From assembly GCA_024278935.1 (NCBI GenBank), contig JAJRSF010000014.1, positions 1 to 64,000 of the forward strand: a DNA stretch of 64,000 bases. The letters run 5' to 3'. This DNA is from Candidatus Zixiibacteriota bacterium. Lineage in GTDB: Bacteria > Zixibacteria > MSB-5A5 > GN15 > FEB-12. The position numbers and the translations under genes are program-made. Below the pieces are notes generated by a model. The model saw only the letters and a program-made list of their open reading frames with translations, had not been told where the DNA came from and did not search any database. Below, piece by piece: positions 36,437 through 44,104 of this stretch (positions within the stretch are counted from its first letter, which is position 1; each line of letters begins with the position of its first letter).

Positions 36437-36735
36437 AATTTACACCTTTCATGCACTATGCAAATAAGCTGGTCAGATTTATTTCTCTCCAGCTTTTTTG
36501 TTTGCAATGAGTTATCCACAATCTTTTATTAAGTTATTTTGCTGTAAAAATAAGAGGGTATTACAGATACAGCAAATTGGGTTCGTTTTCTCAAATTTAC
36601 GTTTTTTAAATTAAGTAACTTCTTCAAAATGGGTTCGTTTCGCATATAAAGGGAACCTAATATATACGTTTTTCTGCACTTTCACGACATAAGTAAAACA
36701 GGCATAGCCTGTTACGACGAAATGGCTTTGCTTAA

Positions 36736-36757
36736 AAAAATGGCTTAAGCCATTTTT
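36736..36757. terminator. Perfect AT-flanked palindrome, possible bidirectional terminator
   Basis: AAAAATGGCTT/AAGCCATTTTT with no loop bases at the centre. It lies 300 bases past the ABC operon, so its assignment to that operon is tentative. Confidence 0.45.
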
Positions 36758-36910
36758 GCTAATATTTCTTGTAGTGATTTTGTGCATCTCAAATTCTCTT
36801 TCAATATAAAGTTGTTCATAGTAAGAGAAGCGTTTTGAAACAGGGGAGAGGGTGTAGGGAATTTGTAATGTGAAGAAAGGGGAGATGAAGTTGTTCGCAT
36901 ATTAAGAAAT

Positions 36911-36928
36911 CCCACCATAAATGGTGGG
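36911..36928. repeat. REP-like hairpin CCCACCAT/ATGGTGGG
   Basis: 8-bp arms with a 2-base centre, followed by CTACCAAGC. Similar hairpins are widespread intergenic repeats in environmental bacterial genomes. Confidence 0.55.
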
Positions 36929-37030
36929 CTACCAAGCTGTTTGTTTCAGTTGTAGGTCGGCGTTCCTCACGAACACCGATAGGTGGATGCAGAACCCGAC
37001 AGATGATTGAATTCACACAACAGTCATTGC

Positions 37031-37075
37031 GAACGACCGCAGGGAGCGTGGCAATCTCATCTTTAAAATTGACAA
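37031..37075 (+). repeat. Promoter-bearing repeat (copy 2)
   Basis: Same 45-base element as 29912 and 38298, here as GAACGACCGCAGGGAGCGTG..., with the arms ATTGC/GCAAT just around its left half. Confidence 0.7.
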
Positions 37076-37097
37076 CCAAGAAGTATATTACTATATA
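37069..37097 (+). promoter_or_regulatory. Sigma-70-like promoter of the 37142 lipoprotein
   Basis: TTGACA (37069-37074), 17-base spacer, TATATA (37092-37097), 45 bases upstream of the ATG. The -35 lies in the repeat element. Confidence 0.75.
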
Positions 37098-37141
37098 TAA
37101 AATATGTTACTTTTTGCTATTAATCTTTCAGGAGGGACAAT

Positions 37142-38188
37142 ATGTCCAAGTTTATCTTAATACTAACTGTTATGTTTATCCTTTTCATCTCATGTGATAA
37201 CACAAATAAAATTGTCGACCCACTACCGGTAGAAAATTTAGCATACCAATTTTCTGACTATATACACTTTGATACCACCAATGCTTATTTAGTTGGCGAA
37301 GCCTATAGTAATTTCCCCAATCAAAATACAGAAATGTATCTGTATTGGGAAGGTGTAGTCGGGGAACAATTCATTGATGTCGATAGTAATGGAGTCTATG
37401 ATCGGGGAATTGATCTTTTTATAAGAGATACAACCGCTGAGAACATGGATTTAAACCATGATGGAATATACAATGGTCCAGACCAACCTTGGCAATATAA
37501 TGTGCCTTTTGATGATATAAATGGGAATGGTCTTTATGACGGAACTCTTTTAAATTATCCTCGACCTTTATATTCTGTTGGAAAACCATTTTATGATTAT
37601 AATAATAATGGGAAATGGGATAATAATTTACCTTATAAGTTTCATATTTATGGTTGTAATTCTTTGACAAATGATTCATCAAAAAACTATTCTTTTGTCT
37701 TTGTAGACTCAACTTTTAAATATGTATCAGATTCAAATCTGACATATTGGTTGAATAGTGTAAATGGTTTTTCTTATAGATCCTTAAAATTATCTTTTGA
37801 AGTACTTGATAATAATCATTTAACTTTTAAGTTTCCTGGGAGTGATTATTATGAATACTTAGATTATCTGGTAGACTCTAGTGTAATTACTACTGATACT
37901 TCTGAGTTTTTTGGGTCAATTAGTTATGGACCTCGATTTTCAATAACGAAAGAAACTATCTTAGGTGAAGAATTAGAATATAATAGTATTTTGTATTCAG
38001 ACCTCCTATTAATTAGATTGTCATATTTTAGTACTGTGGAAAACAGAGATTTATCTTTAGAGTTCTATTTTTCAAAAGAACTAGGGTTCATAGCATTCAT
38101 TAACGATTTGGGGGATAGTTCTTATGGGAAGAAGTCTTATTATTTTATAGAGAAATTTCCAACAATACCTTATCCGCTTACCAAATAA
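37142..38188 (+). CDS. Lipoprotein with calcium-binding-type Asp/Asn loops
   Basis: 348 residues. The lipobox is LFISC (Cys18). AGGAGGG stands 6 bases before the ATG. Residues about 78-160 hold four EF-hand-loop-like or thrombospondin-3-like segments: DVDSNGVYDRGID, DLNHDGIYNGPDQ, DINGNGLYDG and DYNNNGKWD, which suggest Ca2+ binding. The rest is beta-rich and not recognised. A surface lipoprotein stabilised by calcium is inferred. Confidence 0.8.
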   Translation: MSKFILILTVMFILFISCDNTNKIVDPLPVENLAYQFSDYIHFDTTNAYLVGEAYSNFPNQNTEMYLYWEGVVGEQFIDVDSNGVYDRGIDLFIRDTTAENMDLNHDGIYNGPDQPWQYNVPFDDINGNGLYDGTLLNYPRPLYSVGKPFYDYNNNGKWDNNLPYKFHIYGCNSLTNDSSKNYSFVFVDSTFKYVSDSNLTYWLNSVNGFSYRSLKLSFEVLDNNHLTFKFPGSDYYEYLDYLVDSSVITTDTSEFFGSISYGPRFSITKETILGEELEYNSILYSDLLLIRLSYFSTVENRDLSLEFYFSKELGFIAFINDLGDSSYGKKSYYFIEKFPTIPYPLTK

Positions 38189-38189
38189 A

Positions 38190-38219
38190 AAAAACGGAGT
38201 CGTCAATGACTCCGTCTTT
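38190..38219. terminator. Bidirectional terminator hairpin CGGAGTC/GACTCCG (copy 1)
   Basis: 7-bp stem, loop GTCAAT, preceded by A8 and followed by TCTTT, directly after the stop at 38188. The identical hairpin recurs at 39098-39124. Confidence 0.75.
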
Positions 38220-38297
38220 AGTAGTAAGCAAGAACCTCGCCAAGACGTACTGCGAGCCTTTAGTGGTTCTGCCAATTTTCGATTCAGCAGTCATTTC

Positions 38298-38342
38298 GAA
38301 CGACCAGTGGGAGTGTGGCAATCTCATCTTTAAAATTGACAA
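38298..38342 (+). repeat. Promoter-bearing repeat (copy 3)
   Basis: Third copy of the 45-base element, ending CATCTTTAAAATTGACAA. It is preceded by TTTAGTGGTTCTGCCAAT, a half-copy of the hairpin repeat at 55254-55278. Confidence 0.7.
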
Positions 38343-38365
38343 TCTAGGAAGTTATGTCGTTTATA
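38336..38365 (+). promoter_or_regulatory. Sigma-70-like promoter of the 38406 gene
   Basis: TTGACA (38336-38341) and TTTATA (38360-38365) at an 18-base spacing; the TSS would be about 35 bases before the ATG. Confidence 0.55.
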
Positions 38366-38405
38366 TAATATGACCATTTAAATAAAAACTGGAGAGATAC
38401 CACAA

Positions 38406-39077
38406 ATGGATTCTAAAACCATAAGTTTATTTTTACTCATATTTCTTTTTTGCAGTAACTTTTCTTATGCTGGAAATTCTGATACAACCTATGCACATTT
38501 AAACCAACGGTATCGTTCTTTGTGGCAAGAGAGAAACAGTACTTTTTCATCTACCGGAATTCATATTCTTGCTAAAGAATATAATATAGCGGATAGAATA
38601 GGTTATAAAATAAATGGGATGGCACCGTTATATAACCATACATGGTATAGAGAAGGTGATGTTACCCGTTACAGTTTAAGAGAAGTTGTTAATTTTATGT
38701 TAGTAACTTTTGCTATGAGTGAAGGGGAAAACACGGGTGGTGAACATCCGAAATTTTATCCTAAAACAGCATTGACTTATTTAATGTTTCTTCCAAATTC
38801 AGAGATTCGTTACCAATTAAATAAAACTACCTTTCTAAGTCTTGGAACAGAAACGAATTATTTTTTCTTTCGAATCAAAGGTAAGGATAGAGGAATGATA
38901 ACTTCGATAAAATTTGAAATACCAATAGAAATTCATCGTTTAGATGAAACCGATAGAGTTTTGCTAGCACCCTTTATAAAAACCAATACATTTATCAATT
39001 ATGAGGGTGACAATAAATGGTATGGTTGGTCATTCGGTCTAAAATTAATTTCAACGACAGATTCAATATTTGATTAG
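38406..39077 (+). CDS. Hypothetical exported beta-rich protein
   Basis: 223 residues. A signal peptide ends near FSYAGNS. The C-terminal two thirds alternate hydrophobic and aromatic residues (TTFLSLGTETNYFFFRIKG, ITSIKFEIPIEIHRL, VLLAPFIKTNTFINYEG, WYGWSFGLKLIS), as in an outer-membrane barrel. No family is recognised. The GGAGAG ribosome-binding site lies 8 bases before the ATG. Confidence 0.72.
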   Translation: MDSKTISLFLLIFLFCSNFSYAGNSDTTYAHLNQRYRSLWQERNSTFSSTGIHILAKEYNIADRIGYKINGMAPLYNHTWYREGDVTRYSLREVVNFMLVTFAMSEGENTGGEHPKFYPKTALTYLMFLPNSEIRYQLNKTTFLSLGTETNYFFFRIKGKDRGMITSIKFEIPIEIHRLDETDRVLLAPFIKTNTFINYEGDNKWYGWSFGLKLISTTDSIFD

Positions 39078-39097
39078 TACGAAAATAATTATGCCAT

Positions 39098-39124
39098 AAA
39101 AAAACGGAGTCGTCAATGACTCCG
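39098..39124 (-). terminator. Terminator hairpin CGGAGTC/GACTCCG (copy 2)
   Basis: Same stem and loop as 38190-38219. On the minus strand it is followed by T7, so it terminates the 39164-40645 gene, and it may also serve the convergent 38406 gene. Confidence 0.85.
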
Positions 39125-39163
39125 CTTTCATGTAAAGCATTGTGTAAATTTAAAAAGTATCTA

Positions 39164-40645
39164 TTATTTCAAAAGCAACATTTTCTTTGTGTGTGAAAAT
39201 TCTCCATACTGCAGTCGGTACAAATAGACTCCCGACGCAATCACAGAACCTTGTTCATTGGTTCCATCCCATTCATAGCGATAGTTCCCGGCAGGAAGCG
39301 AAGACTCCGCCCAATACGAAACAACTTGTCCTAGTATATTATAAATCGTCAGCGTTACATCGGCACGATTCGGAATTGAATATTCTATCGAAGTAGATAA
39401 ATTAAACGGGTTCGGATAATTCTGATTTAGATCAAACCCATCAGGCAGAAAATCAGCAATAATAAATTCATTTATATCAGTAACTTGGTCACCCTTCACT
39501 TTCAAAAGATAGACATCCGAGCCACCTGCTGAATACGAAAATGATTTCCCGACAACAATAATATCACCGTTATCATCAAAGGCAATACTCTGGGCTTCAT
39601 CAGACTGCGAACCACCAAAATATGATGACCACATCGGCGAACCAATCGGGTTTGTCATAATCAAATACGCTTCGATATTACTTGTGAATGATTCAGTTTT
39701 TCCTGTCAGAACAAAATTCCCCGATGTTAACTCCTGTACCGAATATCCACGGTCATCATCAGCTCCGCCATAGGCATGGTCCCATTCAAAATTCCCAAAT
39801 GGGTCAGTCTTTACAAGGTAGGCATCAGTCTCACCATTGCCATACGATGCTGTCGCACCAACAAATATAAATCCGCCATCAGCAGTAACTTCGACCGAGT
39901 AGCCAAAATCAGCACTACTGCCACCGTAAGTATTTGTCCAAAGGGAATCACCATTTTTATCAGTACGGATAACATAGACCGAGCTATACCCAACTCCATA
40001 AGAACCTGTTGAACCGATAAAGATATACCCCGAGTCAGATGTCTGCCGAGCGGCAAATCCTGATTCACCTCCGGCACCGCCGAATGTTTTTTCCCATTCT
40101 AAATTACCAAGAGAATCTGTCTTTATTAAATAGGTATCGTTAAAACCGTTACCGTAAGAATTTGTCGTTCCGCCGATAATATATCCTTTGTCAAAAGTCT
40201 GTCTGACCGACTGACCATCTTCTGAGCCTGTACCGCCAAAAGTTTTTTCCCATTCAACTGTTCCTAAAGAATCAACTTTGACAAGGTAGACATCTTTTGA
40301 AATTTTATTGATTGTCGTCAAGCCGACCATTATAAATCCACCATCAGATGTTTGCTGAATGTCAAATCCAAAATCAGTAGAATCACCACCATATTGTTTT
40401 GTCCAAAGAACATCGCCATACTGATCAGTCTTGACCAGATAAATATCTGAAAGCCCGGCACCATATGAATAGGTCGAACCCAAGACAACAATACAACTAT
40501 CAGGCAGTACCTGAACGCTGTTGCCCATCTCGTTGAACATCCCCCCAAAGTTTGTTTCCCAAACCATTGTTTGCGAATTCACTGGTTGCGACAAAGTTGC
40601 GATAAGTATCAGAGTTGTCAGAGCATATCCAATATGCTTAAACAT
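39164..40645 (-). CDS. Secreted repeat protein with C-terminal Por/T9SS-type sorting domain
   Basis: 493 residues. A signal peptide ends near QPVNSQ. There are seven repeats of about 52 residues with the pattern WEKTFGGTGSEDG.S...T.DGGYI..G.T.SYG.G..D.YL.KTD..G, as in delta-60 or propeller-blade repeats found in FCB surface proteins. The last ~85 residues contain FDLNQNYPNPFNLST and end SGVYLYRLQYGEFSHTKKMLLLK, a sorting/FlgD-like domain. Probably displayed or secreted; substrate unknown. It is related to the larger protein at 10935 in its sorting domain only. Confidence 0.87.
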   Translation of the reverse strand: MFKHIGYALTTLILIATLSQPVNSQTMVWETNFGGMFNEMGNSVQVLPDSCIVVLGSTYSYGAGLSDIYLVKTDQYGDVLWTKQYGGDSTDFGFDIQQTSDGGFIMVGLTTINKISKDVYLVKVDSLGTVEWEKTFGGTGSEDGQSVRQTFDKGYIIGGTTNSYGNGFNDTYLIKTDSLGNLEWEKTFGGAGGESGFAARQTSDSGYIFIGSTGSYGVGYSSVYVIRTDKNGDSLWTNTYGGSSADFGYSVEVTADGGFIFVGATASYGNGETDAYLVKTDPFGNFEWDHAYGGADDDRGYSVQELTSGNFVLTGKTESFTSNIEAYLIMTNPIGSPMWSSYFGGSQSDEAQSIAFDDNGDIIVVGKSFSYSAGGSDVYLLKVKGDQVTDINEFIIADFLPDGFDLNQNYPNPFNLSTSIEYSIPNRADVTLTIYNILGQVVSYWAESSLPAGNYRYEWDGTNEQGSVIASGVYLYRLQYGEFSHTKKMLLLK

Positions 40646-40793
40646 TTTGTGTATCCTTTGGTTAAAATCTCGACTGTATAAATTTTGAACAGTCTTTTTA
40701 TACTGTTTTTATCGGTATGTGGGGCAAATACCTTACTGTTTCATATTGAAATAATGCAAAAAGATCAAATGAGGGAAAAACCCTATACTGATT

Positions 40794-40831
40794 GAAACAT
40801 CCCACACTTTTTAACTAATTTCAGATGTTTC
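40794..40831. promoter_or_regulatory. Inverted repeat GAAACATC-N22-GATGTTTC
   Basis: Perfect 8-bp arms about 55-90 bases upstream of the sigma-54-like element, suitable for a dimeric activator. Function inferred from position only. Confidence 0.4.
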
Positions 40832-40883
40832 GACCTTTCCCTATCCTGCTAGTTGACAACGACATAAAGCTAGCTTCAGCTAG

Positions 40884-40899
40884 TGGTATGGCTCTTGCA
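40884..40899 (+). promoter_or_regulatory. Sigma-54-type -24/-12 promoter
   Basis: TGGTATGGCTCTTGCA matches TGGCACGNNNNTTGCA at 10 of 12 fixed positions, including GG and GC separated by exactly 10 bases. It stands about 50 bases before the ATG of the DUF4402 gene. The NtrC-type regulator at 4701 shows that sigma-54 control exists in this genome. Confidence 0.65.
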
Positions 40900-40949
40900 C
40901 TTTTATTGTTTCAGAACGAAATGAACAGTTTGAAAGTCAGGAGATTTAT

Positions 40950-41480
40950 ATGTTTCAAAATCTTTTTAAACTAATTTTGTGTTTATTGTTGTGTATTGCA
41001 GTGGTGACCCCCACGGCAGATGCACAGGAATATGGTACAATCCAAGCTTTAGCCACAGTGGTGACCTCGCTTTCGGTCGTTGGGTCAAACAATTTACAAT
41101 TTGGGGCAGTGACACCGGGAATCAACAAAACGGTAGATAAATCGACAGTTGGCTCAGCAGGAGAATGGACTATTACCGGAGTAGCAAACGCCGAAGTGAC
41201 ATTAGATATCACTCTGCCGGACTCACTGGTAACGGTCGATTCACTCGCTTTCATGAGAGTTTCCTTCACAAATACAGATGCATCCTACGATGACGGCACC
41301 GGTGGCGGGCAAACAACTCCGGCAGGAATTCTTGACCCGGCAAATTTTGCGACCCTTCGATTAGGGCTTGGTGCGACCTTAAATGTCTGGATTGGTGGGA
41401 CAGTTATGCCATCTATTTCCCAAACCGGGGGAGACTATGCATCCGATGTCGTACTGACTGTCGCATATACCGGTAATTAG
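40950..41480 (+). CDS. DUF4402 exported protein (pilin-like)
   Basis: 176 residues with a signal peptide ending near ADAQEY. The pattern NNLQFGAVTPGINKTVD, AGEWTITGVANAEVTLDITLP and a final LTVAYTGN fits the DUF4402 family, small secreted beta-sandwich proteins resembling fimbrial subunits. AGGAGA lies 6 bases before the ATG. The strong sigma-54-type promoter makes it likely that this is a regulated, abundant surface component. No assembly partner (chaperone or usher) is in the window. Confidence 0.85.
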   Translation: MFQNLFKLILCLLLCIAVVTPTADAQEYGTIQALATVVTSLSVVGSNNLQFGAVTPGINKTVDKSTVGSAGEWTITGVANAEVTLDITLPDSLVTVDSLAFMRVSFTNTDASYDDGTGGGQTTPAGILDPANFATLRLGLGATLNVWIGGTVMPSISQTGGDYASDVVLTVAYTGN

Positions 41481-41638
41481 CAGCCAAATAGGTTACTTAT
41501 TTTTATCCTATCTATTTTTTGGATACTTTGAAAAAGTGTCCCTTTTGCTGTTGCATTTATTTCTGCTAAAAAAGTGCTTGAGAAGATGCCTCTGATACAG
41601 TATCATTTATGCAATCACTGTAACAAAGATTGAGGCTT

Positions 41639-43027
41639 ATGTACGAAAAACAGAGAACAATAAAAAAAGATATTTCCATCACAGGAATCGGACTCCACAC
41701 CGGCGTCAACTGCACTATGACTTTTAAACCGGCTCTGCCTGATACCGGCATTCGCTTTGTCCGTGCAGACATTCCTGACAAACCTTGGGTCATCGCCGAT
41801 GTTGACCATGTCGTAGATATTTCACGTGGCACGACTCTTCAAAAAGGGGAAGCAAAAGTATTCACTGTCGAGCATGTCTTGGCAGCTTTTGCAGGACTCC
41901 AAATAGATAATATGATTGTCGAACTCGATAATATCGAACCACCTGTTTGTGATGGTTCTGCAAAACCATATGTTGACAAACTTCTTGAAGCAGGTATCGA
42001 AACCCAAGACGCCGATAAATTCTACCTTGAAATTGATACACCTATGGCGTACTCAGAATCGGAACGCGATGTTGATTTAGTCGTGGCACCATCTGATGAT
42101 CTACGAATCACCTTTATGATTGATTATAAAAACCATGCGCTCGGAACTCAATATACTACTCTTGTAAATCTAGAAAAAGAGTTCGTTGAAGAATTTGCAC
42201 CTGCCAGAACTTTCTGTTTTCTTTCAGAGCTTGAAATGTTAAAAGATGCCGGCTTAATCAAAGGTGGCGGGCTTGATAATGCGATTGTAATTTATGATTC
42301 CGATCAAGGACAAATTGAAGTAGACCGTATTCGCAAAGCTCTAAATTTAAAAGATAAATGTTTTGTCGGCGACAATGGTATTATCAATGATATCCCGTTG
42401 AGGTTTCCAAACGAACAGGTCCGTCACAAAACTCTCGACCTGCTTGGTGATCTGATGCTTATCGGGGTACCATTTAAAGGACATGTTCTCGCCGCACGTT
42501 CAGGGCATAAAGCAAATGTTGCTTTGGCAAAACGGATGCGAAGTTTATACAAGAAGAAAAAAATTGCCGCAAAACTTGGTTCAAGTAATGCCAATGTCTA
42601 CGATATAAATGCAATTTTCAAAATGCTTCCACATCGATACCCGATGCTTCTAATTGACAGAGTTCTCGACCTTGAGCCTGGTAAAAGAGTTACCGCTATG
42701 AAAAATGTCACTATCAACGAACCATTTTTTAACGGACATTTTCCGAACCATCCTATTATGCCGGGTGTTTTAATTATTGAAGCGATGGCACAAGCGGGCG
42801 GAGTTCTGATGATGAACGCTGTTGATGATCCCGATTATAAAGTCGTTTATTTTATGTCTATTGATAAAGCTAAATTTCGTAAACCTGTTATCCCTGGTGA
42901 CCAATTAAAATTTGAACTTGAAATGGTTTCGTTAAAACGTTCAATTTGTAAGATGGCAGGGAAAGCGTATGTTGATGATAAACTTGTCGCAAGTGCCGAA
43001 TTTATGGCAATGGTGGTGGATAAATGA
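41639..43027 (+). CDS. lpxC-fabZ: Bifunctional LpxC deacetylase / FabZ dehydratase
   Basis: 462 residues from the ATG at 41639 ([12 protein letters not shown]); the track start at 41630 is TTG within the Shine-Dalgarno region. Residues 1-305 are LpxC, with zinc-site motifs [11 protein letters not shown] and [12 protein letters not shown]. Residues about 315-462 are FabZ, with catalytic [13 protein letters not shown] and [13 protein letters not shown]. LpxC removes acetate from UDP-3-acyl-GlcNAc, the committed step of lipid A synthesis; FabZ dehydrates 3-hydroxyacyl-ACP, drawing on the same acyl pool. The fused form is characteristic of Bacteroidetes and relatives. It overlaps lpxA by 4 bases. 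Confidence 0.96.
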   Translation: MYEKQRTIKKDISITGIGLHTGVNCTMTFKPALPDTGIRFVRADIPDKPWVIADVDHVVDISRGTTLQKGEAKVFTVEHVLAAFAGLQIDNMIVELDNIEPPVCDGSAKPYVDKLLEAGIETQDADKFYLEIDTPMAYSESERDVDLVVAPSDDLRITFMIDYKNHALGTQYTTLVNLEKEFVEEFAPARTFCFLSELEMLKDAGLIKGGGLDNAIVIYDSDQGQIEVDRIRKALNLKDKCFVGDNGIINDIPLRFPNEQVRHKTLDLLGDLMLIGVPFKGHVLAARSGHKANVALAKRMRSLYKKKKIAAKLGSSNANVYDINAIFKMLPHRYPMLLIDRVLDLEPGKRVTAMKNVTINEPFFNGHFPNHPIMPGVLIIEAMAQAGGVLMMNAVDDPDYKVVYFMSIDKAKFRKPVIPGDQLKFELEMVSLKRSICKMAGKAYVDDKLVASAEFMAMVVDK

Positions 43028-43797
43028 GTGAAATACACAAATCAGCAATCATATCTCCAAAAGCGGAGATTGGTGAAAATGTAAAAATTGGACCGTTCAC
43101 AATTGTCGAAGATGGTGTTATTGTCGGTGATAACTGTGATATTAAATCTTCAGTTCTTTTAGCCGAGGGAACTATCCTTGGGAAAAATGTAAACGTCTTC
43201 CATGGTGCCGCTATTGGTTCTGCTCCCCAAGATCTGAAATTCGGTGGTGAAAACACAAATGCGATAGTCGGCGATGGAACCACTATCCGTGAGTATGTTA
43301 CTTTTAACCGTGGCACTACTTATCATAACCGTTCTGAGTGTGGCAAGAACTATCTCCTCATGGCGTACTCGCATGTTGCCCATGATTGTCTGATTGGCAA
43401 CAATGTCATCATGGCAAACTCGGTCAACTTAGCAGGTCATGTCGAAGTGCATGACAATGCTATCTTAGGCGGTCTGCTTCCGGTACATCAGTTTGTAAAA
43501 ATCGGTGCTCATTGTATGGTCGGTGGTGGCTTTCGGGTGCAACAGGATATCGTGCCTTATGCATTAGTGGGTGGTTACCCGCTGAAAATTGTTGGTATGA
43601 ATTCGATTGGACTCAAACGTCGTGGTTTTTCTAAAGAAGCTTTGCAATCTATTGATCGGACATATAAACTTTTATTCTTTAGTAAACTCAACACAACTCA
43701 GGCGATTGAAAAAATTAAAAACGAAACCGATGTGACCCCTGAAGTACAAATTGTTTTAGACTTTGTCGCAAACTCCGACCGCGGTATCGTAAAGTGA
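43024..43797 (+). CDS. lpxA: UDP-N-acetylglucosamine O-acyltransferase
   Basis: 257 residues. A left-handed beta-helix of hexapeptide repeats ([28 protein letters not shown]) with catalytic His in the [17 protein letters not shown] segment (about residue 122) and a helical C-terminus. It adds the 3-hydroxyacyl chain to UDP-GlcNAc, the first reaction of lipid A synthesis. The ATGA overlap with lpxC/fabZ shows coupled translation of the first two lipid A steps. Confidence 0.96.
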   Translation: MSEIHKSAIISPKAEIGENVKIGPFTIVEDGVIVGDNCDIKSSVLLAEGTILGKNVNVFHGAAIGSAPQDLKFGGENTNAIVGDGTTIREYVTFNRGTTYHNRSECGKNYLLMAYSHVAHDCLIGNNVIMANSVNLAGHVEVHDNAILGGLLPVHQFVKIGAHCMVGGGFRVQQDIVPYALVGGYPLKIVGMNSIGLKRRGFSKEALQSIDRTYKLLFFSKLNTTQAIEKIKNETDVTPEVQIVLDFVANSDRGIVK

Positions 43798-43818
43798 CAA
43801 TAAAATAATTATTTTATT

Positions 43819-43846
43819 GTCATCCCAGCGAAGGCTGGGATCTAGA
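43819..43846. repeat. REP-like hairpin ATCCCAGC/GCTGGGAT
   Basis: GTCATCCCAGCGAAGGCTGGGATCTAG-type element: 8-bp arms, loop GAAG. Known as a very widespread intergenic repeat form. Confidence 0.65.
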
Positions 43847-43852
43847 TTTTGT

Positions 43853-43900
43853 AGGCAGAACCAAACAAGCTTAAACGCTTTTTACGGTTCTGCCTTTTTT
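43853..43900 (+). terminator. Terminator after lpxA
   Basis: AGGCAGAACC/GGTTCTGCCT stem with an inner AAGC/GCTT stem, followed by T5. The arms match the repeat at 55254-55278. Confidence 0.82.
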
Positions 43901-43997
43901 AAAATATCTTTTAGATACAATTCGTTCACAGTCGTCTAATATATATGGGCATCTTCATACACAAACAGTTTGAAGATACCGGCAAACCATTCAAAAG

Positions 43998-44025
43998 TTG
44001 ACAAAGTAGGGAATTATCGTATCTT
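43998..44025 (+). promoter_or_regulatory. Sigma-70-like promoter of the 44105 gene
   Basis: TTGACA (43998-44003), 16-base spacer, TATCTT (44020-44025). The predicted TSS falls at the start of the iterons. Confidence 0.6.
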
Positions 44026-44035
44026 AATGTAACAT

Positions 44036-44092
44036 ATGAGCATGAACTCATAAGATGAGCATGTACTCATAATATGAGCATCTGCTCATAAA
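44036..44092. repeat. Three tandem 19-bp iterons, each a dyad ATGAG...CTCAT
   Basis: Units at 44036, 44055 and 44074: ATGAGCATGAACTCATAAG and two close variants. Each unit is an inverted repeat. They occupy the leader directly before TTGGAGGAG of the dockerin gene, so they could be operator sites or RNA hairpins that control translation. Confidence 0.85.
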
Positions 44093-44104
44093 TTGGAGGA
44101 GAAA

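Larger units (their letters stand above)
36437..37141. other. 705-base AT-rich intergenic region with palindromes
   Basis: No ORF is supported. Visible: one DnaA-box match TTATCCACA (36512-36520); two copies of GGGTTCGTTT about 50 bases apart (near 36580 and 36630); the hairpin AACAGGC/GCCTGTT; a 22-base perfect palindrome AAAAATGGCTTAAGCCATTTTT (36736-36757) that could end the ABC operon; a REP hairpin at 36911-36928; and the promoter-bearing repeat at 37031-37075. Confidence 0.6.
40646..40949. other. Divergent 304-base region with sigma-54-type promoter
   Basis: Contains a long inverted repeat GAAACATC/GATGTTTC (40794-40801 and 40824-40831), the small hairpin GGGAAAAACCC, a CTAGCTTCAGCTAG dyad, and the sigma-54-like element at 40884-40899. 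Confidence 0.6.
43798..44104. other. 307-base region between lpxA and the dockerin giant
   Basis: Holds a REP hairpin (43819-43846), the lpxA terminator (43853-43900), a TTGACA promoter (43998-44025) and three 19-bp iterons (44036-44092) that end at the GGAGG of the next gene. Confidence 0.7.

Noticed and set aside
36816-37079. 87-codon minus-strand ORF in the 705-base gap
   Set aside because: It lies over REP hairpins and the promoter repeat; composition is not coding-like.
44036-44092. CRISPR array
   Set aside because: The three 19-bp units are contiguous with no spacers and form dyads in a gene leader.
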